Part shown: piece by piece, positions 1 through 8,791 of the stretch
Layout: each line of letters begins with the position of its first letter
How positions within the stretch are numbered: position 1 is the stretch's first letter
Assembly: GCF_002117105.1 (NCBI RefSeq)
Contig: NZ_CP019343.1
Location: 1,984,001 to 2,048,000 of the forward strand
Direction: 5' to 3'
From: Oceanicoccus sagamiensis
GTDB taxonomy: Bacteria; Pseudomonadota; Gammaproteobacteria; Pseudomonadales; Dasaniaceae
Length of the DNA stretch: 64,000 bases
Notes under the pieces: generated by a model
What the model was told of the DNA's origin: nothing
The model's database searches: none
What the model saw: only the letters and a program-made list of their open reading frames with translations
Program-made: the position numbers and the translations under genes

Positions 1-2
1 AG

Positions 3-950
3 GCCGGCCGTACAGTGGCACAACATCAACAATTTATGGCGGAACTATTAGCCCCTTTTAGTCAGGTAGCGGCAAATAATCCCAGCGCACAATTCCCCGG
101 TCAGCAGCGTGCTGAAGACATCCGTAGTGCAGACCCGATTAATTTTTTATACAGCAAACGGATGATCGCTCAGGATAGCGTTAACCAGTCGGCGGGGTTA
201 ATTTTATGCAGCGTGGCAAAAGCCAGAGAGATGGGTGTTGCCGAATCCCAGTTTGTTTATCTACATGGTATGGCAGAAGGTACCGAACTACCGGTTAGCC
301 AACGCCCTGATCCTGCGATCTCTCCCATAGCTAATAAGGTTGTTGATAAAGCCTTGGCGATAGCTCAACAGACTATTGCCGATATCGACCTTATCGATAT
401 TTACAGTTGTTTCCCCTGTGCCGTGACCGCGATTACTAATCATCTGGGCCTGCCCACTGATGGTAGTAAAGCATTAACCTTAACGGGAGGTCTGCCTTAT
501 TTTGGCGGCCCCGGCAATAACTACAGTATGCATGCTTTGGTGGAAGCGGTTTTACAATTGCGGCAACAGCCGCAAAGTTATGCCTTAGTGACCTGCAATG
601 GCGGTGTGCTGTCAAAACATGCCAGTGGTATTTATTCCTGCCGTCCCAGTGCGGTGGATTGGTCTGCGACAGAAACGTCTATTGAAAATAATCTACCCCG
701 TTGTGAGATTAACAGCGAGCCCAGTCAGGGCAATATTGTCAGTTACTCCGTCGACTTTGATCGCAAGGGTAATGCCAAAGCGATTATTTTAGCCGAGACG
801 CAGGCGGGTGAGCGCTTTGTAGCCTGCACCGCAAAAGACGATCAGGATACGGCTATGGCTTTATTGCAGAGTGAAGCAACGGGTAAGCAAGTCATCATTA
901 ATAGTGCCGACAATGGGCGGCTGAACTTTATCTTGGAGCACTCAGCATGA
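3..950 (+). CDS. Thiolase / acetyl-CoA acetyltransferase, C-terminal part (5' end outside window)
   Basis: The reading frame is open to the left edge, so the N-terminal half with the acyl-accepting cysteine lies outside. The visible part, about 315 residues, has the C-terminal thiolase fold signatures: YSCFPCAV (resembling the HDCF-type block of SCP2-like thiolases), GGLPYFGGPGNNYSMH, and CNGG, which fits the second catalytic cysteine (CxG). Such enzymes catalyse thiolytic cleavage or condensation of acyl-CoAs, typically in beta-oxidation or side-chain degradation. The stop codon overlaps the start of the acyl-CoA ligase by 4 bases, so the two are translationally coupled and probably act on the same substrate. 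A GTG at 15 could be misread as a start, but the frame continues upstream. The family is fairly certain; the substrate is unknown. Confidence 0.85.
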   Translation, partial: AGRTVAQHQQFMAELLAPFSQVAANNPSAQFPGQQRAEDIRSADPINFLYSKRMIAQDSVNQSAGLILCSVAKAREMGVAESQFVYLHGMAEGTELPVSQRPDPAISPIANKVVDKALAIAQQTIADIDLIDIYSCFPCAVTAITNHLGLPTDGSKALTLTGGLPYFGGPGNNYSMHALVEAVLQLRQQPQSYALVTCNGGVLSKHASGIYSCRPSAVDWSATETSIENNLPRCEINSEPSQGNIVSYSVDFDRKGNAKAIILAETQAGERFVACTAKDDQDTAMALLQSEATGKQVIINSADNGRLNFILEHSA

Positions 951-2557
951 GTTGGAATTATAGTGAAGCGATTGACCGAATCGGTCAGGGGCCACTGGCT
1001 GATCGCCCGGCATTGATTCACGAAAACACGGCGATCAGTTTTGCGCAGTTAAGGCAAAGGGCCAGAGGGATTGCGGCGTGGTTACAACAGTTGCCGCTGC
1101 AACGGCATAGCCATATTGGCCACTATATGCGTAATTCTAACGCCTATCTTGAAACCTTTTTTGGCAGCAGCTTAATAGGCTGTGCCCATGTTAATGTTAA
1201 CTACCGCTATCAAAATAGAGAATTAGAAGAGCTGTGTAATACGCTGGATATTGAAGTGCTGGTTTACGATGCAGAATTTGCCGACCGGGTTGCAGCGATT
1301 AAGCCGCAACTGGAAAAAACCATTGCTTTTATTGAAGTAACAACCACCGTACCCATTAACGATTTTGCTACCGCCATACACGAACTCTACGATTATCCTA
1401 CAGCAGACTTGCAAAAAAATACCGCTGGCGATAATCAGATTTTAATTGCCACTGGAGGCACTACCGGTTTGCCCAAAGGTACACAGTGGTTGCAGCAGGA
1501 CCTCTGGCAAAAAATGAATGTCTGCAGTAATTTTGGCATGCTGCCGGTTAAAGAAACGCCGCAAACCTTTGATGACTATATCGGTATTATTGAAGGCTTG
1601 CCTGCCTCGCCTGCCTTATTTCCTATGTCGCCCCTAATGCATGGCACGGGTTTAATGATGGCCATTTCTTTATTGGCTCAGGGCTCGCCAGTGGTTACTA
1701 CCGGCAAAGCCAAATATGACCCGGATCATTGTCTCGACTTAATGGCTGCCAATAAGGTTGGCATGATTGTCATTGTCGGTGATGCCTTTGCGCTTCCTTT
1801 ATTGGCCGCTATTGAAAGTCGTAACGACAATTGTTTTGCATCGGTAGCGGTAGTGATGTCTTCAGGTGCTATTTTAAGTGATGAAAGCAGAGCGCGTTTT
1901 AAAGCTCAGCGCGATGCTATGGTGCTGTTAGATACTCTGGGCTCTTCGGAAGCCTCAGGGTTTGCCATGACCACTGAGCAGGCCGGTATTTTTATGCCTA
2001 TGCCCACAACCATTGTGTTAGATGAAAATATGCAAAAAGTGGAGCCCGGCAGTGACGTAATCGGCATGGTCTACGCCGGTGGCTACTCGCCGATTGGTTA
2101 TTATAATGAGCCAGAAAAAAGCGCCGAAACCTTTGTGGTCGTTGATGATAAACGCTATGTAAAAACCGGTGATCGCTGTCTGCTTAGAGCTGATGGTATG
2201 TTGGAATTGTTGGGACGTGACAGCAGTGTGATCAATACCGGCGGTGAAAAAGTCTTTACCATTGAAGTTGAGCAAGAGCTATTAAGGTATGAGGCGATTG
2301 CCGATGCTCTGGTTGTAGGCTTGCCCCATCCCCGTTTCGGGAAAATGGTGGTCGCGGTGGTAGAAGGGCCGGGTGTCACTAACGATAATATCGAGGTTGA
2401 AGCCATCCAGACTTATTTGCGTCAATCGCTGGCCGACTATAAAGTGCCGATAAAAATATATGCGATTGAATCGCTACAGCGTTTCGCCAATGGCAAAGTC
2501 GATTATGCATTTGTGACGGATTATGCGGCGAGTTGTCTGGCTCAGAAAGAAGAGTAG
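947..2557 (+). CDS. AMP-dependent acyl-CoA synthetase/ligase
   Basis: A 536-residue ANL-superfamily enzyme that would activate a carboxylic acid to acyl-AMP and then to the CoA thioester. Visible motifs are the phosphate-binding loop TGGTTGLPKG (residues 169-178), GSSEASG (A5-like), YVKTGDRC (A7), LGRDSSVINTGGEKVF (A8 hinge) and the C-terminal catalytic lysine in ANGKVDY (about K517). Length is normal for FadD-type ligases. The ATG overlaps the thiolase stop as ATGA, indicating an operon for degradation of a fatty or steroid-like acid. The acid itself cannot be read from the sequence. Confidence 0.9.
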   Translation: MSWNYSEAIDRIGQGPLADRPALIHENTAISFAQLRQRARGIAAWLQQLPLQRHSHIGHYMRNSNAYLETFFGSSLIGCAHVNVNYRYQNRELEELCNTLDIEVLVYDAEFADRVAAIKPQLEKTIAFIEVTTTVPINDFATAIHELYDYPTADLQKNTAGDNQILIATGGTTGLPKGTQWLQQDLWQKMNVCSNFGMLPVKETPQTFDDYIGIIEGLPASPALFPMSPLMHGTGLMMAISLLAQGSPVVTTGKAKYDPDHCLDLMAANKVGMIVIVGDAFALPLLAAIESRNDNCFASVAVVMSSGAILSDESRARFKAQRDAMVLLDTLGSSEASGFAMTTEQAGIFMPMPTTIVLDENMQKVEPGSDVIGMVYAGGYSPIGYYNEPEKSAETFVVVDDKRYVKTGDRCLLRADGMLELLGRDSSVINTGGEKVFTIEVEQELLRYEAIADALVVGLPHPRFGKMVVAVVEGPGVTNDNIEVEAIQTYLRQSLADYKVPIKIYAIESLQRFANGKVDYAFVTDYAASCLAQKEE

Positions 2558-2656
2558 TATTGGCTGTTACTGTTTTTAAATCAATAGCTTAGCAGTTATT
2601 AGTGGGGCTGCTTTATAGTTGCTATCAAATGGCTTGCTATCAATGAAAATAGTATT

Positions 2657-2669
2657 GCTATACTCTTTA
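2657..2669 (+). promoter_or_regulatory. Putative extended -10 promoter of the porin gene
   Basis: TATACT at 2659-2664, preceded by TG, resembles an extended -10 element about 120 bases before the porin start. A weak TTGCTA -35 candidate lies at 2634-2639 with a long 19-base spacer. The 13 bases GCTATACTCTTTA recur exactly upstream of the DUF1302 gene (12716-12728), which suggests a functional element. Confidence 0.35.
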
Positions 2670-2782
2670 TGCTGACAAGTTATACCAGCAAGCTAAAGCG
2701 TCGAGCTATAGACAAAAGTCACCGCTAACGGCAAACAATAACAATAACCCTAAAAGCGACACTCAGGACAGAAGTAATAACT

Positions 2783-4129
2783 ATGACGTTTACCAGAATC
2801 CTCGGCTTGGCAGCGCTATTACTGCTAGCTTTATCGACGACAGCTAACGCTTATACGGATGCTGAAATTGATCGTATGTTTAATAAGCTTAAGGCTGAGA
2901 ACCAGGCTTTAAGGGACGAGCTGCAACAGTTGCGCAGTCGTTCCAAACAGGCCCAGGAAAAAAAGCCCGATGAACTATCCAGTCAGCTTGTGCCCCGTTC
3001 GCAACAACAGATTAGCTCCATTAAACGCTCCCTTGATGAACAGCAAGAAACCTTTCGTATTAATGGCTTCTTAACCGCCGGTGCGACCAAGGCAGACCCC
3101 GCGGTGAGTGACCAGAATAATAGCTTTAGCGATGACGTGTCGTTTGATACTGACAGTGTGGTCGGGCTGCAAGCTACTTTTCAGATCAATAAAAAAACCG
3201 ATGTGACGGTGCAGATGGTTGCCAGAGCGGCTGAAGATTGGGAAATGGAAGCGGAATGGGCTTTTTTACGGTATAAGCTCAGCGAGGATTTAAGTTTCCG
3301 GGCGGGACGTTTACGCTTACCCATCCAGCTTTTTTCCGAATCAGTAGAGGTTGGTTTTAGCTATCCCTGGGTAAGGCCCCCAAGTGAAGTTTACTCACTA
3401 CCCATTAATAATTTTGAAGGCGTTGATTTTATCTATGCCCATAACTTTGGCGATTGGGCGGCGGAGTTTCAGGTTTTTGCCGGTAATGATAACGACGATA
3501 TTTTTCAGACTAACGAGCTCTATGGCGCCAATGCGACTTTAAGCTCAGGCCCATGGACATTGCGCACCAGTGCCAGTTCCTTTTCTTTTGATATTGATGT
3601 CGCCTCTTTTAGCCCCATAGAACAGGTTGAATTTATCGGCGATGGTGGCAGTTATTATACCGTGGCCGGCATGTATGACGATGGCGAATGGTTATTACTG
3701 GCAGAGCTATCCACCTTTGATGCGGATGATAGTATTATTTTTCGCGATAGTGATGCTGGCTATATTACCGTTGGTAAATACTTCGGTAAGTGGATGCCGC
3801 ATCTGACTGTTGCCAAATCCTATACCAAGAATGAACCGGACCCTTATACCTTATTTACTATCCCTGTTGAGGTCATTCCAAATCCGGGTGATGATCCGAT
3901 TATTGTTGAAGTACCGGTTTCATCGGAAACATTGGAATTTACCGGTACGTCCTACACCCTGGGGTTGCGTTATAACATCACCGAAAATACCAGTGCCAAA
4001 ATGGAGTGGAGCCACTATACCCAGTTTGATGACACTGGCGGCATTTGGACCAATTTAAGATTTGCAGAAGCGGCCAAAGGAATCGATGAAGTTGATATCT
4101 ATTCGCTAGTTATCGATGTTGTCTTTTAA
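2783..4129 (+). CDS. Outer-membrane porin-like beta-barrel protein with N-terminal coiled coil
   Basis: A 448-residue exported protein. Residues 1-23 form a signal peptide ending in ANA. Residues 26-60 are a heptad-like coiled coil (FNKLKAENQALRDELQQLRS), as in trimeric porins whose N-terminus projects into the periplasm. The rest is rich in alternating aromatic and polar residues with acidic loops and ends in phenylalanine (VIDVVF), the usual barrel C-terminus. The stop codon directly abuts the start of a phosphate-binding-like gene, so an anion or phosphate-related channel is plausible. It resembles porins annotated in marine gammaproteobacteria. Substrate specificity is inferred only from the neighbour. 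Confidence 0.75.
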   Translation: MTFTRILGLAALLLLALSTTANAYTDAEIDRMFNKLKAENQALRDELQQLRSRSKQAQEKKPDELSSQLVPRSQQQISSIKRSLDEQQETFRINGFLTAGATKADPAVSDQNNSFSDDVSFDTDSVVGLQATFQINKKTDVTVQMVARAAEDWEMEAEWAFLRYKLSEDLSFRAGRLRLPIQLFSESVEVGFSYPWVRPPSEVYSLPINNFEGVDFIYAHNFGDWAAEFQVFAGNDNDDIFQTNELYGANATLSSGPWTLRTSASSFSFDIDVASFSPIEQVEFIGDGGSYYTVAGMYDDGEWLLLAELSTFDADDSIIFRDSDAGYITVGKYFGKWMPHLTVAKSYTKNEPDPYTLFTIPVEVIPNPGDDPIIVEVPVSSETLEFTGTSYTLGLRYNITENTSAKMEWSHYTQFDDTGGIWTNLRFAEAAKGIDEVDIYSLVIDVVF

Positions 4130-4570
4130 ATGATGGCTATTAACGAACGAAATAAAATAGCGGCCACACTGTTAGCCATATTATGGCTAATAGCACCACG
4201 GCTGCACGCAGACATAGCGGTTGTTGTTCATCCTGATGCGAAGATTGAAACTATCTCACCCGCCTATGTGGTGAATATTTTTCTGGGTAAAGTCAAAACG
4301 CTTCCTAACGGCCAAATTGTTATTCCTATTGATCAAAGCCGAGAGAGTGAAGCCCGGCTGACTTTTTATAAAAAGTTGGCTAATAAAAACCAGAACCAAC
4401 TCAATGCTTACTGGGCAAGGCAGGTATTTACCGGTAAGGGTCAGCCGCCGAGTCAGGTGGCCAATAGTGAGTCGATAAAATTATTAATCAGTGATAACCC
4501 CAGTATGATTGGCTATATGGATAGCAAAACCCTGGATTCGTCAGTCAAAGCCATCTTGCTGATTCCTTAA
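4130..4570 (+). CDS. Small PstS-like periplasmic substrate-binding protein
   Basis: A 146-residue protein with a signal peptide ending near LHA (residue 27), followed by DIAVVVHPDAKIETISPAYV. The segment with VNIFLGKVKTLPNG and later LISDNPSMIGYM resembles the PBP-like fold of phosphate-binding proteins, in the short single-lobe form. It starts immediately after the porin stop codon (TAAATG), so the two genes are co-transcribed. A role in capturing phosphate or another anion delivered by the porin is plausible. Two adjacent ATG codons are possible starts and change only one residue. It is too short to be a complete PstS. Confidence 0.7.
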   Translation: MMAINERNKIAATLLAILWLIAPRLHADIAVVVHPDAKIETISPAYVVNIFLGKVKTLPNGQIVIPIDQSRESEARLTFYKKLANKNQNQLNAYWARQVFTGKGQPPSQVANSESIKLLISDNPSMIGYMDSKTLDSSVKAILLIP

Positions 4571-4625
4571 TCTATCTGATCCTGTTAAGCGTATAAACCG
4601 AACAGTCTTATACAGGACAAGAGCG

Positions 4626-5330
4626 ATGCTTAGAACAACCACCCTACTGATCACCTTACTACTGCTTCCATCTGCTTTTGCCGAGCAACATACTACTCGC
4701 TATCAAACCGTTGACCCAAGCCGGGATGGGATCGGCAAAGTCTATATGGACCGGGAAATTGCCCATGTTATGGGGCATTTAGGCGCTGGCTGGCTTGAGC
4801 GACCTAAACGTGTTGCCGAGGAAAGAACCGATTTACTGATCAGCAATATGGACCTTAAGCCAGATGATGTTGTCGTTGATCTGGGGGCGGGAACCGGTTT
4901 TTTTAGCTTTCCAATAGCCAGGCGCCTAACGCAGGGTCAGGTGATTGCCGTCGATATCCAACCGGAAATGTTGGCGATTATAGAAAGTCGTAAACAGCAG
5001 CTGGGTATTGATAATGTGACGACTGTGCAGGCGAGTGAGAAAAACCCTAACTTAAAACCAGCCAGTGTTGATAGTGTGTTGATGGTCGATGCCTACCATG
5101 AATTTTCTTATCCCTATGAAGTGATGTCCGCTATTGTTAAGGCGCTCAAGCCGGGTGGTCGAGTGATTTTGGTAGAATACCGAGGGGAAGACCCCCGTGT
5201 GCCAATTAAGCTACTACATAAAATGACTGAACAACAAGCCCGCAAAGAAATGGCGGCGGTAGGTTTAAGCTTTGTAAAAACCGATAGTTATTTACCGCAG
5301 CAGCATGTGCTTATTTTTAGTAAGCAATAA
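4626..5330 (+). CDS. Class I SAM-dependent methyltransferase with an export signal
   Basis: A 234-residue protein. The Rossmann SAM-binding motif VVDLGAGTGFFSF is at residues 83-95, followed by the acidic ribose-binding strand VIAVDIQ and the post-motif LKPGGRVILVEY. The first 19 residues (hydrophobic, ending AFA) read as a Sec signal peptide, which is odd because SAM is cytoplasmic. The neighbouring upstream pair is also exported. The substrate is unknown. The start has no good alternative downstream that would remove the hydrophobic leader, since the next methionine lies at residue 41 (VYMDREI). Confidence 0.8.
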   Translation: MLRTTTLLITLLLLPSAFAEQHTTRYQTVDPSRDGIGKVYMDREIAHVMGHLGAGWLERPKRVAEERTDLLISNMDLKPDDVVVDLGAGTGFFSFPIARRLTQGQVIAVDIQPEMLAIIESRKQQLGIDNVTTVQASEKNPNLKPASVDSVLMVDAYHEFSYPYEVMSAIVKALKPGGRVILVEYRGEDPRVPIKLLHKMTEQQARKEMAAVGLSFVKTDSYLPQQHVLIFSKQ

Positions 5331-5333
5331 TCG

Positions 5334-6026
5334 TTAATTGACGGAGTTAATTTCCTGTTGAGTAAGGGGGCGGTATTGCCCCGGCTTTAAATTAGGGTCA
5401 AGGACAATCTTATCCATACGCTCCCGGTGCAGCGCTGTTACTTTATTATCAAAAAAGCCAAACATCCGCTTGACCTGATGGTAGCGCCCTTCATAGATAG
5501 TTAGCCGTGCCTTATGGTTGGCAAGAATATCCAGCTGGGCAGGGTGGGTGGTAATATTCTCCCGTGAAAAATAAACGCCCTGCTCAAATTTCTCACGATA
5601 TTGCTCGCTAATCTTCTGTTCAGTTTCCACATAATAGACTTTAGGTTTTCTCTCGGCGGCGGCGGATATTCGCTGTGACCACTTTCCGTCATTAGTCAGC
5701 AGCATTAACCCCGTGGTATTAAAGTCCAGTCGGCCACCAATATGCAGTTGTTGTTTATAGGGTGTGTCAATCAGGTCGAGCACGGTGGGGTGTTGATCGT
5801 CTTTCGTGGCGCTTAGGCAACCCATGGGTTTATGCAGCATTAAATAATAGGCTTGCTGGTCTTGCAGGACTTTATCGTCCAGTTCAATTTTTGTAAATGG
5901 GGTAATTTGAAATCGTCCGTTATCGATAATCTCACCGTCCGCTTTGATTAAGCATTTGGCCATTAATCGCCGAACTTGTTTTTGATTATAGGGGCTGTTG
6001 TTTCTAACAAATCTATCGATGCGCAT
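5334..6026 (-). CDS. rsuA: 16S rRNA pseudouridine(516) synthase RsuA
   Basis: A 230-residue enzyme with an N-terminal S4 RNA-binding domain (residues 1-50) and the RsuA/RluB-family catalytic domain. The catalytic aspartate is D101 in GGRLDFNTTGL, and EGRYHQVKRMF is the family's C-terminal signature. Length and the position of the aspartate match E. coli RsuA, which converts U516 of 16S rRNA. RluE is shorter and lacks S4, so RsuA is the better call. It converges tail to tail with the methyltransferase gene and lies just downstream of a solute-binding protein gene on the same strand. Confidence 0.88.
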   Translation of the reverse strand: MRIDRFVRNNSPYNQKQVRRLMAKCLIKADGEIIDNGRFQITPFTKIELDDKVLQDQQAYYLMLHKPMGCLSATKDDQHPTVLDLIDTPYKQQLHIGGRLDFNTTGLMLLTNDGKWSQRISAAAERKPKVYYVETEQKISEQYREKFEQGVYFSRENITTHPAQLDILANHKARLTIYEGRYHQVKRMFGFFDNKVTALHRERMDKIVLDPNLKPGQYRPLTQQEINSVN

Positions 6027-6044
6027 AGAGTACTGTTGCTTTAT

Positions 6045-6911
6045 TTATGGCTTATCGCGGGTTTCACAGTCTGGCTGGTTATTCCAGTTCAGGAAATAGG
6101 TTTTGTTCATATATTCGACATAACCAATTTGGCGGTATTGTTCCAATGTTGCGATAACCTTGTCAAATAAGTGGCTGTTTTTATGATCGGTGCGGTGCCA
6201 GAAATACAGATTGCGAGACAGATTATCGATGGGGCTAAACTCCATTTGGGTATTTTTTTTCATTTCTCTGGCGATGGAGTTATAGCGATATTTGCCACCG
6301 ATAATATAATCGATATCACCCTCGATTAGCATATTGATTGCTTCTTTGGTTTCTAGCTTATCGATAATATTCGTATTGTCAAAGATATCCTTTGGTAAAC
6401 CGGTGGCCGTTATAAATGACTTAAGTACAGTCGGCATGCCAATGGTTTTATCCTTAGTCTGCTTGATGGTACTGACTTTAATATTGTTCTTTTTTAAACT
6501 AAAGAGTCCACCTTCGATAATCGTGGCGGGTATGGGGTTATGGCTTAACAGACTTTTATCGATGGTATAGATGTTCATGTTATTGCCATAAAAAATATCG
6601 AGGTCACCAGCTATCAGTCGTCGGCCTTTTACCTGCCACTGGTTTGAAAAGGGCGGCAGCGGTTGCTCGATAATTAATTCAGCATTGTGCTCTTTAAAGG
6701 CCTTTTTCAAAATATGCGCACTGGAACCGGTTAATTGGCCAGTACATGCATCAACCCAGGCGAAGGGGGGAGAGGTTAAGGTAGCAAAGCCATGTAAGCT
6801 AACGGTGGTGGGTTTGTTGGCGCTGGCATGCAGTGGGGCTACCGCCACGATAAGGCTTGCGACTATAAGATATAGCGTGTTCGTTAGTCGCTGTAGGCTA
6901 TGGGTATACAT
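6045..6911 (-). CDS. Periplasmic solute-binding protein, family 3-like
   Basis: A 288-residue protein with a signal peptide (hydrophobic residues 10-29, ending LHA). The mature region follows the amino-acid-binding (SBP_bac_3) layout: PPFAWVDACTGQLTGSSAHIL near the start, TIGMPTVLKSF in the middle and EAINMLIEGDIDYIIGG, a typical gatekeeping segment. No permease or ATPase gene is adjacent, so it may be an orphan binding protein or a sensory domain. The ligand is unknown. Confidence 0.65.
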   Translation of the reverse strand: MYTHSLQRLTNTLYLIVASLIVAVAPLHASANKPTTVSLHGFATLTSPPFAWVDACTGQLTGSSAHILKKAFKEHNAELIIEQPLPPFSNQWQVKGRRLIAGDLDIFYGNNMNIYTIDKSLLSHNPIPATIIEGGLFSLKKNNIKVSTIKQTKDKTIGMPTVLKSFITATGLPKDIFDNTNIIDKLETKEAINMLIEGDIDYIIGGKYRYNSIAREMKKNTQMEFSPIDNLSRNLYFWHRTDHKNSHLFDKVIATLEQYRQIGYVEYMNKTYFLNWNNQPDCETRDKP

Positions 6912-7084
6912 AGTTTTAATATCTTAATGTCAGGGCTCACCAATAATCACTACCTGGCGCATAATCAGACGGATTATAGCCAATTCAAGTTGCCACTGGC
7001 CGGTCTTTTATCGTAGATTAGTCTGGATAAATAACTATTACAATATTTGGCTCGAATATAAGAAGCCACTATCCGGGGTTAAGT

Positions 7085-7951
7085 ATGACGGTAGATCAGC
7101 AACGCTTGTGGGGTGAATTATCCCTTTGTTGGGGTAGTATGGATGGGGTCGATTTTAGCACCTTCCTCGCCAGTGCCGCAGAAGCCGGTTTTAAGGTTGT
7201 CACGCTCAATAATGCGCTCTATTTACAGGCAAAGTCATCAGGCCTATCTGACCAGGAGATTACGCAAAGCCTTCGCGATCATGGTCTTAGTGTTAGTAAT
7301 ATTGATCCATTGTTTAATTGGTTGCCGAGTGCGGTAGAGCTTCCCGGAGACGACCCCATTAGTATTTGTACCCGGGTGAGTCTTGAAGAGGTGATGCATT
7401 TGGCTCATGTTGCCGGTTCTGATTTGCTCAATGCCCCCATCGGTTTAGCCTCACCCAATTCAGAACAGGAAATCGTCGATGGTTTTGGCGCCTTGTGTGA
7501 ACGTGCCGAGCAAGAGGATTTACGGGTCTGTCTGGAGTTTATGCCTTTTAATCAGGTTTCAAATCTTGAGACCGCGGCACGTATTGTGAAGCAGGCAGGC
7601 TGTAAAAACGGTGGTATTATGTTTGACTGCTGGCACCATCATCGTGGGGGGGGTACAGCGGAGCAGATTCTTTCTGTAGCAGGGGAGCATTTTTTTGCTG
7701 TGCAGTTAGATGATGCTCTGGTACAGCCCATGGACGATATTATGGATGAAACCCTTAACCATCGTTTGCTACCCGGAGAGGGTTGTATTGATGTGCTGCA
7801 AATGGTGCGCAACTTTAATGCGGTGGGTGCGGAGGTGGTTTACGATATTGAAGTTTTTAAAGACTCAATGAGATCACTCAGCCCGTTGGAAAGGGCGCGT
7901 CAAATGTTTCATTCAACGCATGCCATTGTCTCGCAGGCGAATGCCAGCTAA
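7085..7951 (+). CDS. Sugar phosphate isomerase/epimerase-like TIM-barrel protein
   Basis: A 288-residue protein of the xylose-isomerase-like TIM-barrel family (AP endonuclease 2 fold). The metal-binding residues usual in the family can be followed: glutamate in CLEFMPFN, aspartate and histidines in MFDCWHHHRGG, glutamine and aspartates in FAVQLDD, and the final glutamate in VYDIEVF. It stands alone, with divergent and convergent neighbours and no obvious carbohydrate operon, so the substrate cannot be assigned. Members include myo-inosose dehydratases and hydroxypyruvate isomerases. Confidence 0.75.
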   Translation: MTVDQQRLWGELSLCWGSMDGVDFSTFLASAAEAGFKVVTLNNALYLQAKSSGLSDQEITQSLRDHGLSVSNIDPLFNWLPSAVELPGDDPISICTRVSLEEVMHLAHVAGSDLLNAPIGLASPNSEQEIVDGFGALCERAEQEDLRVCLEFMPFNQVSNLETAARIVKQAGCKNGGIMFDCWHHHRGGGTAEQILSVAGEHFFAVQLDDALVQPMDDIMDETLNHRLLPGEGCIDVLQMVRNFNAVGAEVVYDIEVFKDSMRSLSPLERARQMFHSTHAIVSQANAS

Positions 7952-7959
7952 ATCAGGCT

Positions 7960-8286
7960 CTACCCTTTATCTGTATCTGTATCTGTATCTGCATCTTCAC
8001 CCTCTTTGGGTGTGGCTACTTCTATCGGCATAAAAAACATTTGGCATACGGTCATCAAGATAATAGAAGAGCCAATCACCAGATACTGTTCAATAGTGCT
8101 TTCTTCAGTATAGAGATAGCCAATCAAAAACCAAATGGAAGCAGGCAATAACGCGATCAGGTAATTTTTCCAGCTGACGGTTAGTTCCGTTTCACATGCT
8201 TTACATGGAATGGATATTAATGGGCTTAAGGTCGCTTTGTGCCAGCCCAGGTTTGAATCTTCGTTGCATGCAGGACAATTATTCAT
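7960..8286 (-). CDS. Small membrane protein with zinc ribbon and Asp-Thr tail
   Basis: A 108-residue protein that I do not recognise by name. The N-terminus has two cysteine pairs (CPAC and CKAC, 24 residues apart) consistent with a zinc ribbon. Two hydrophobic segments follow (about 43-60 and 68-86). The C-terminus is the acidic repeat DADTDTDTDKG, encoded by a perfect hexanucleotide repeat at 7969-7992. The gene converges with the isomerase gene. A cytoplasmic zinc ribbon on a small inner-membrane anchor is the likely architecture. Confidence 0.6.
   Translation of the reverse strand: MNNCPACNEDSNLGWHKATLSPLISIPCKACETELTVSWKNYLIALLPASIWFLIGYLYTEESTIEQYLVIGSSIILMTVCQMFFMPIEVATPKEGEDADTDTDTDKG
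7969..7992. repeat. Hexanucleotide microsatellite (ATCTGT x3 plus ATCTGC)
   Basis: Four consecutive six-base units lie in the 3' end of the small membrane protein gene and encode alternating Asp-Thr. Unit changes would keep the frame and alter tail length by two residues. Confidence 0.8.
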
Positions 8287-8592
8287 ATATTTTTCTACGC
8301 TTAAACAGTGCCGATCACAGGCGTAACATAAAAGTTTTTCAGGCCTGTCACTGGTGAATGATGGTTGATAGCTGCAGCGGATAAAATAGAAAAAGTACGG
8401 TAATGGTAGTTATCCATGACTGAAGTAATTATCGCTATTATTAACTGCCCAAGACCCTGATTGTTACATCCCCAATTGCCAGTCGTCAAACCGGCGTTGT
8501 ATAGTTTTTCGTCACTTTTAGCCAGATTGTGCAAAGTAACAAAATATTGTCCCATCCAGCGTTTGTTTCTAAGGATAGTTAAGATTTGCTAA

Positions 8593-8721
8593 GGGATTAT
8601 CCCGGAATGTGCACATATAAGCGGAGTGGAAGTAGCAGGCTACCCGTTAATGCAGCGTTATCTTAATGTTGCCAGAAAAGAGGGCGATGCCGAAATTGAT
8701 AGCGATATAAAAGTCGCGTAA
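8593..8721 (+). pseudogene. Possible remnant of a GyrI-like domain protein
   Basis: A short open stretch with no upstream start encodes a C-terminal-like peptide containing GYPLMQRYLN and AEIDSDIKVA before a stop. This pattern (ERYLND, then a TDIYVP-like tail) is what GyrI-like or AraC effector-binding domains end with. Nothing recognisable precedes it. The rest of the 8287-8791 interval shows no convincing gene. This is a weak by-eye match. Confidence 0.25.
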
Positions 8722-8791
8722 GACCTGTACTCAATGGCTGTTATCAGTTGCTAATATGGCCAGCTTAAATGATTTGCGTTAACCTTGGGCC

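Noticed and set aside
15..950. GTG at 15 as the true start of the thiolase gene
   Set aside because: The frame is open to the window edge and the N-terminal half of the thiolase fold is missing, so the gene begins upstream.
8301..8555. Minus-strand open frame of 84 codons next to the zinc-ribbon protein
   Set aside because: No motif, no clear ribosome-binding site and an unremarkable composition. It is probably chance.
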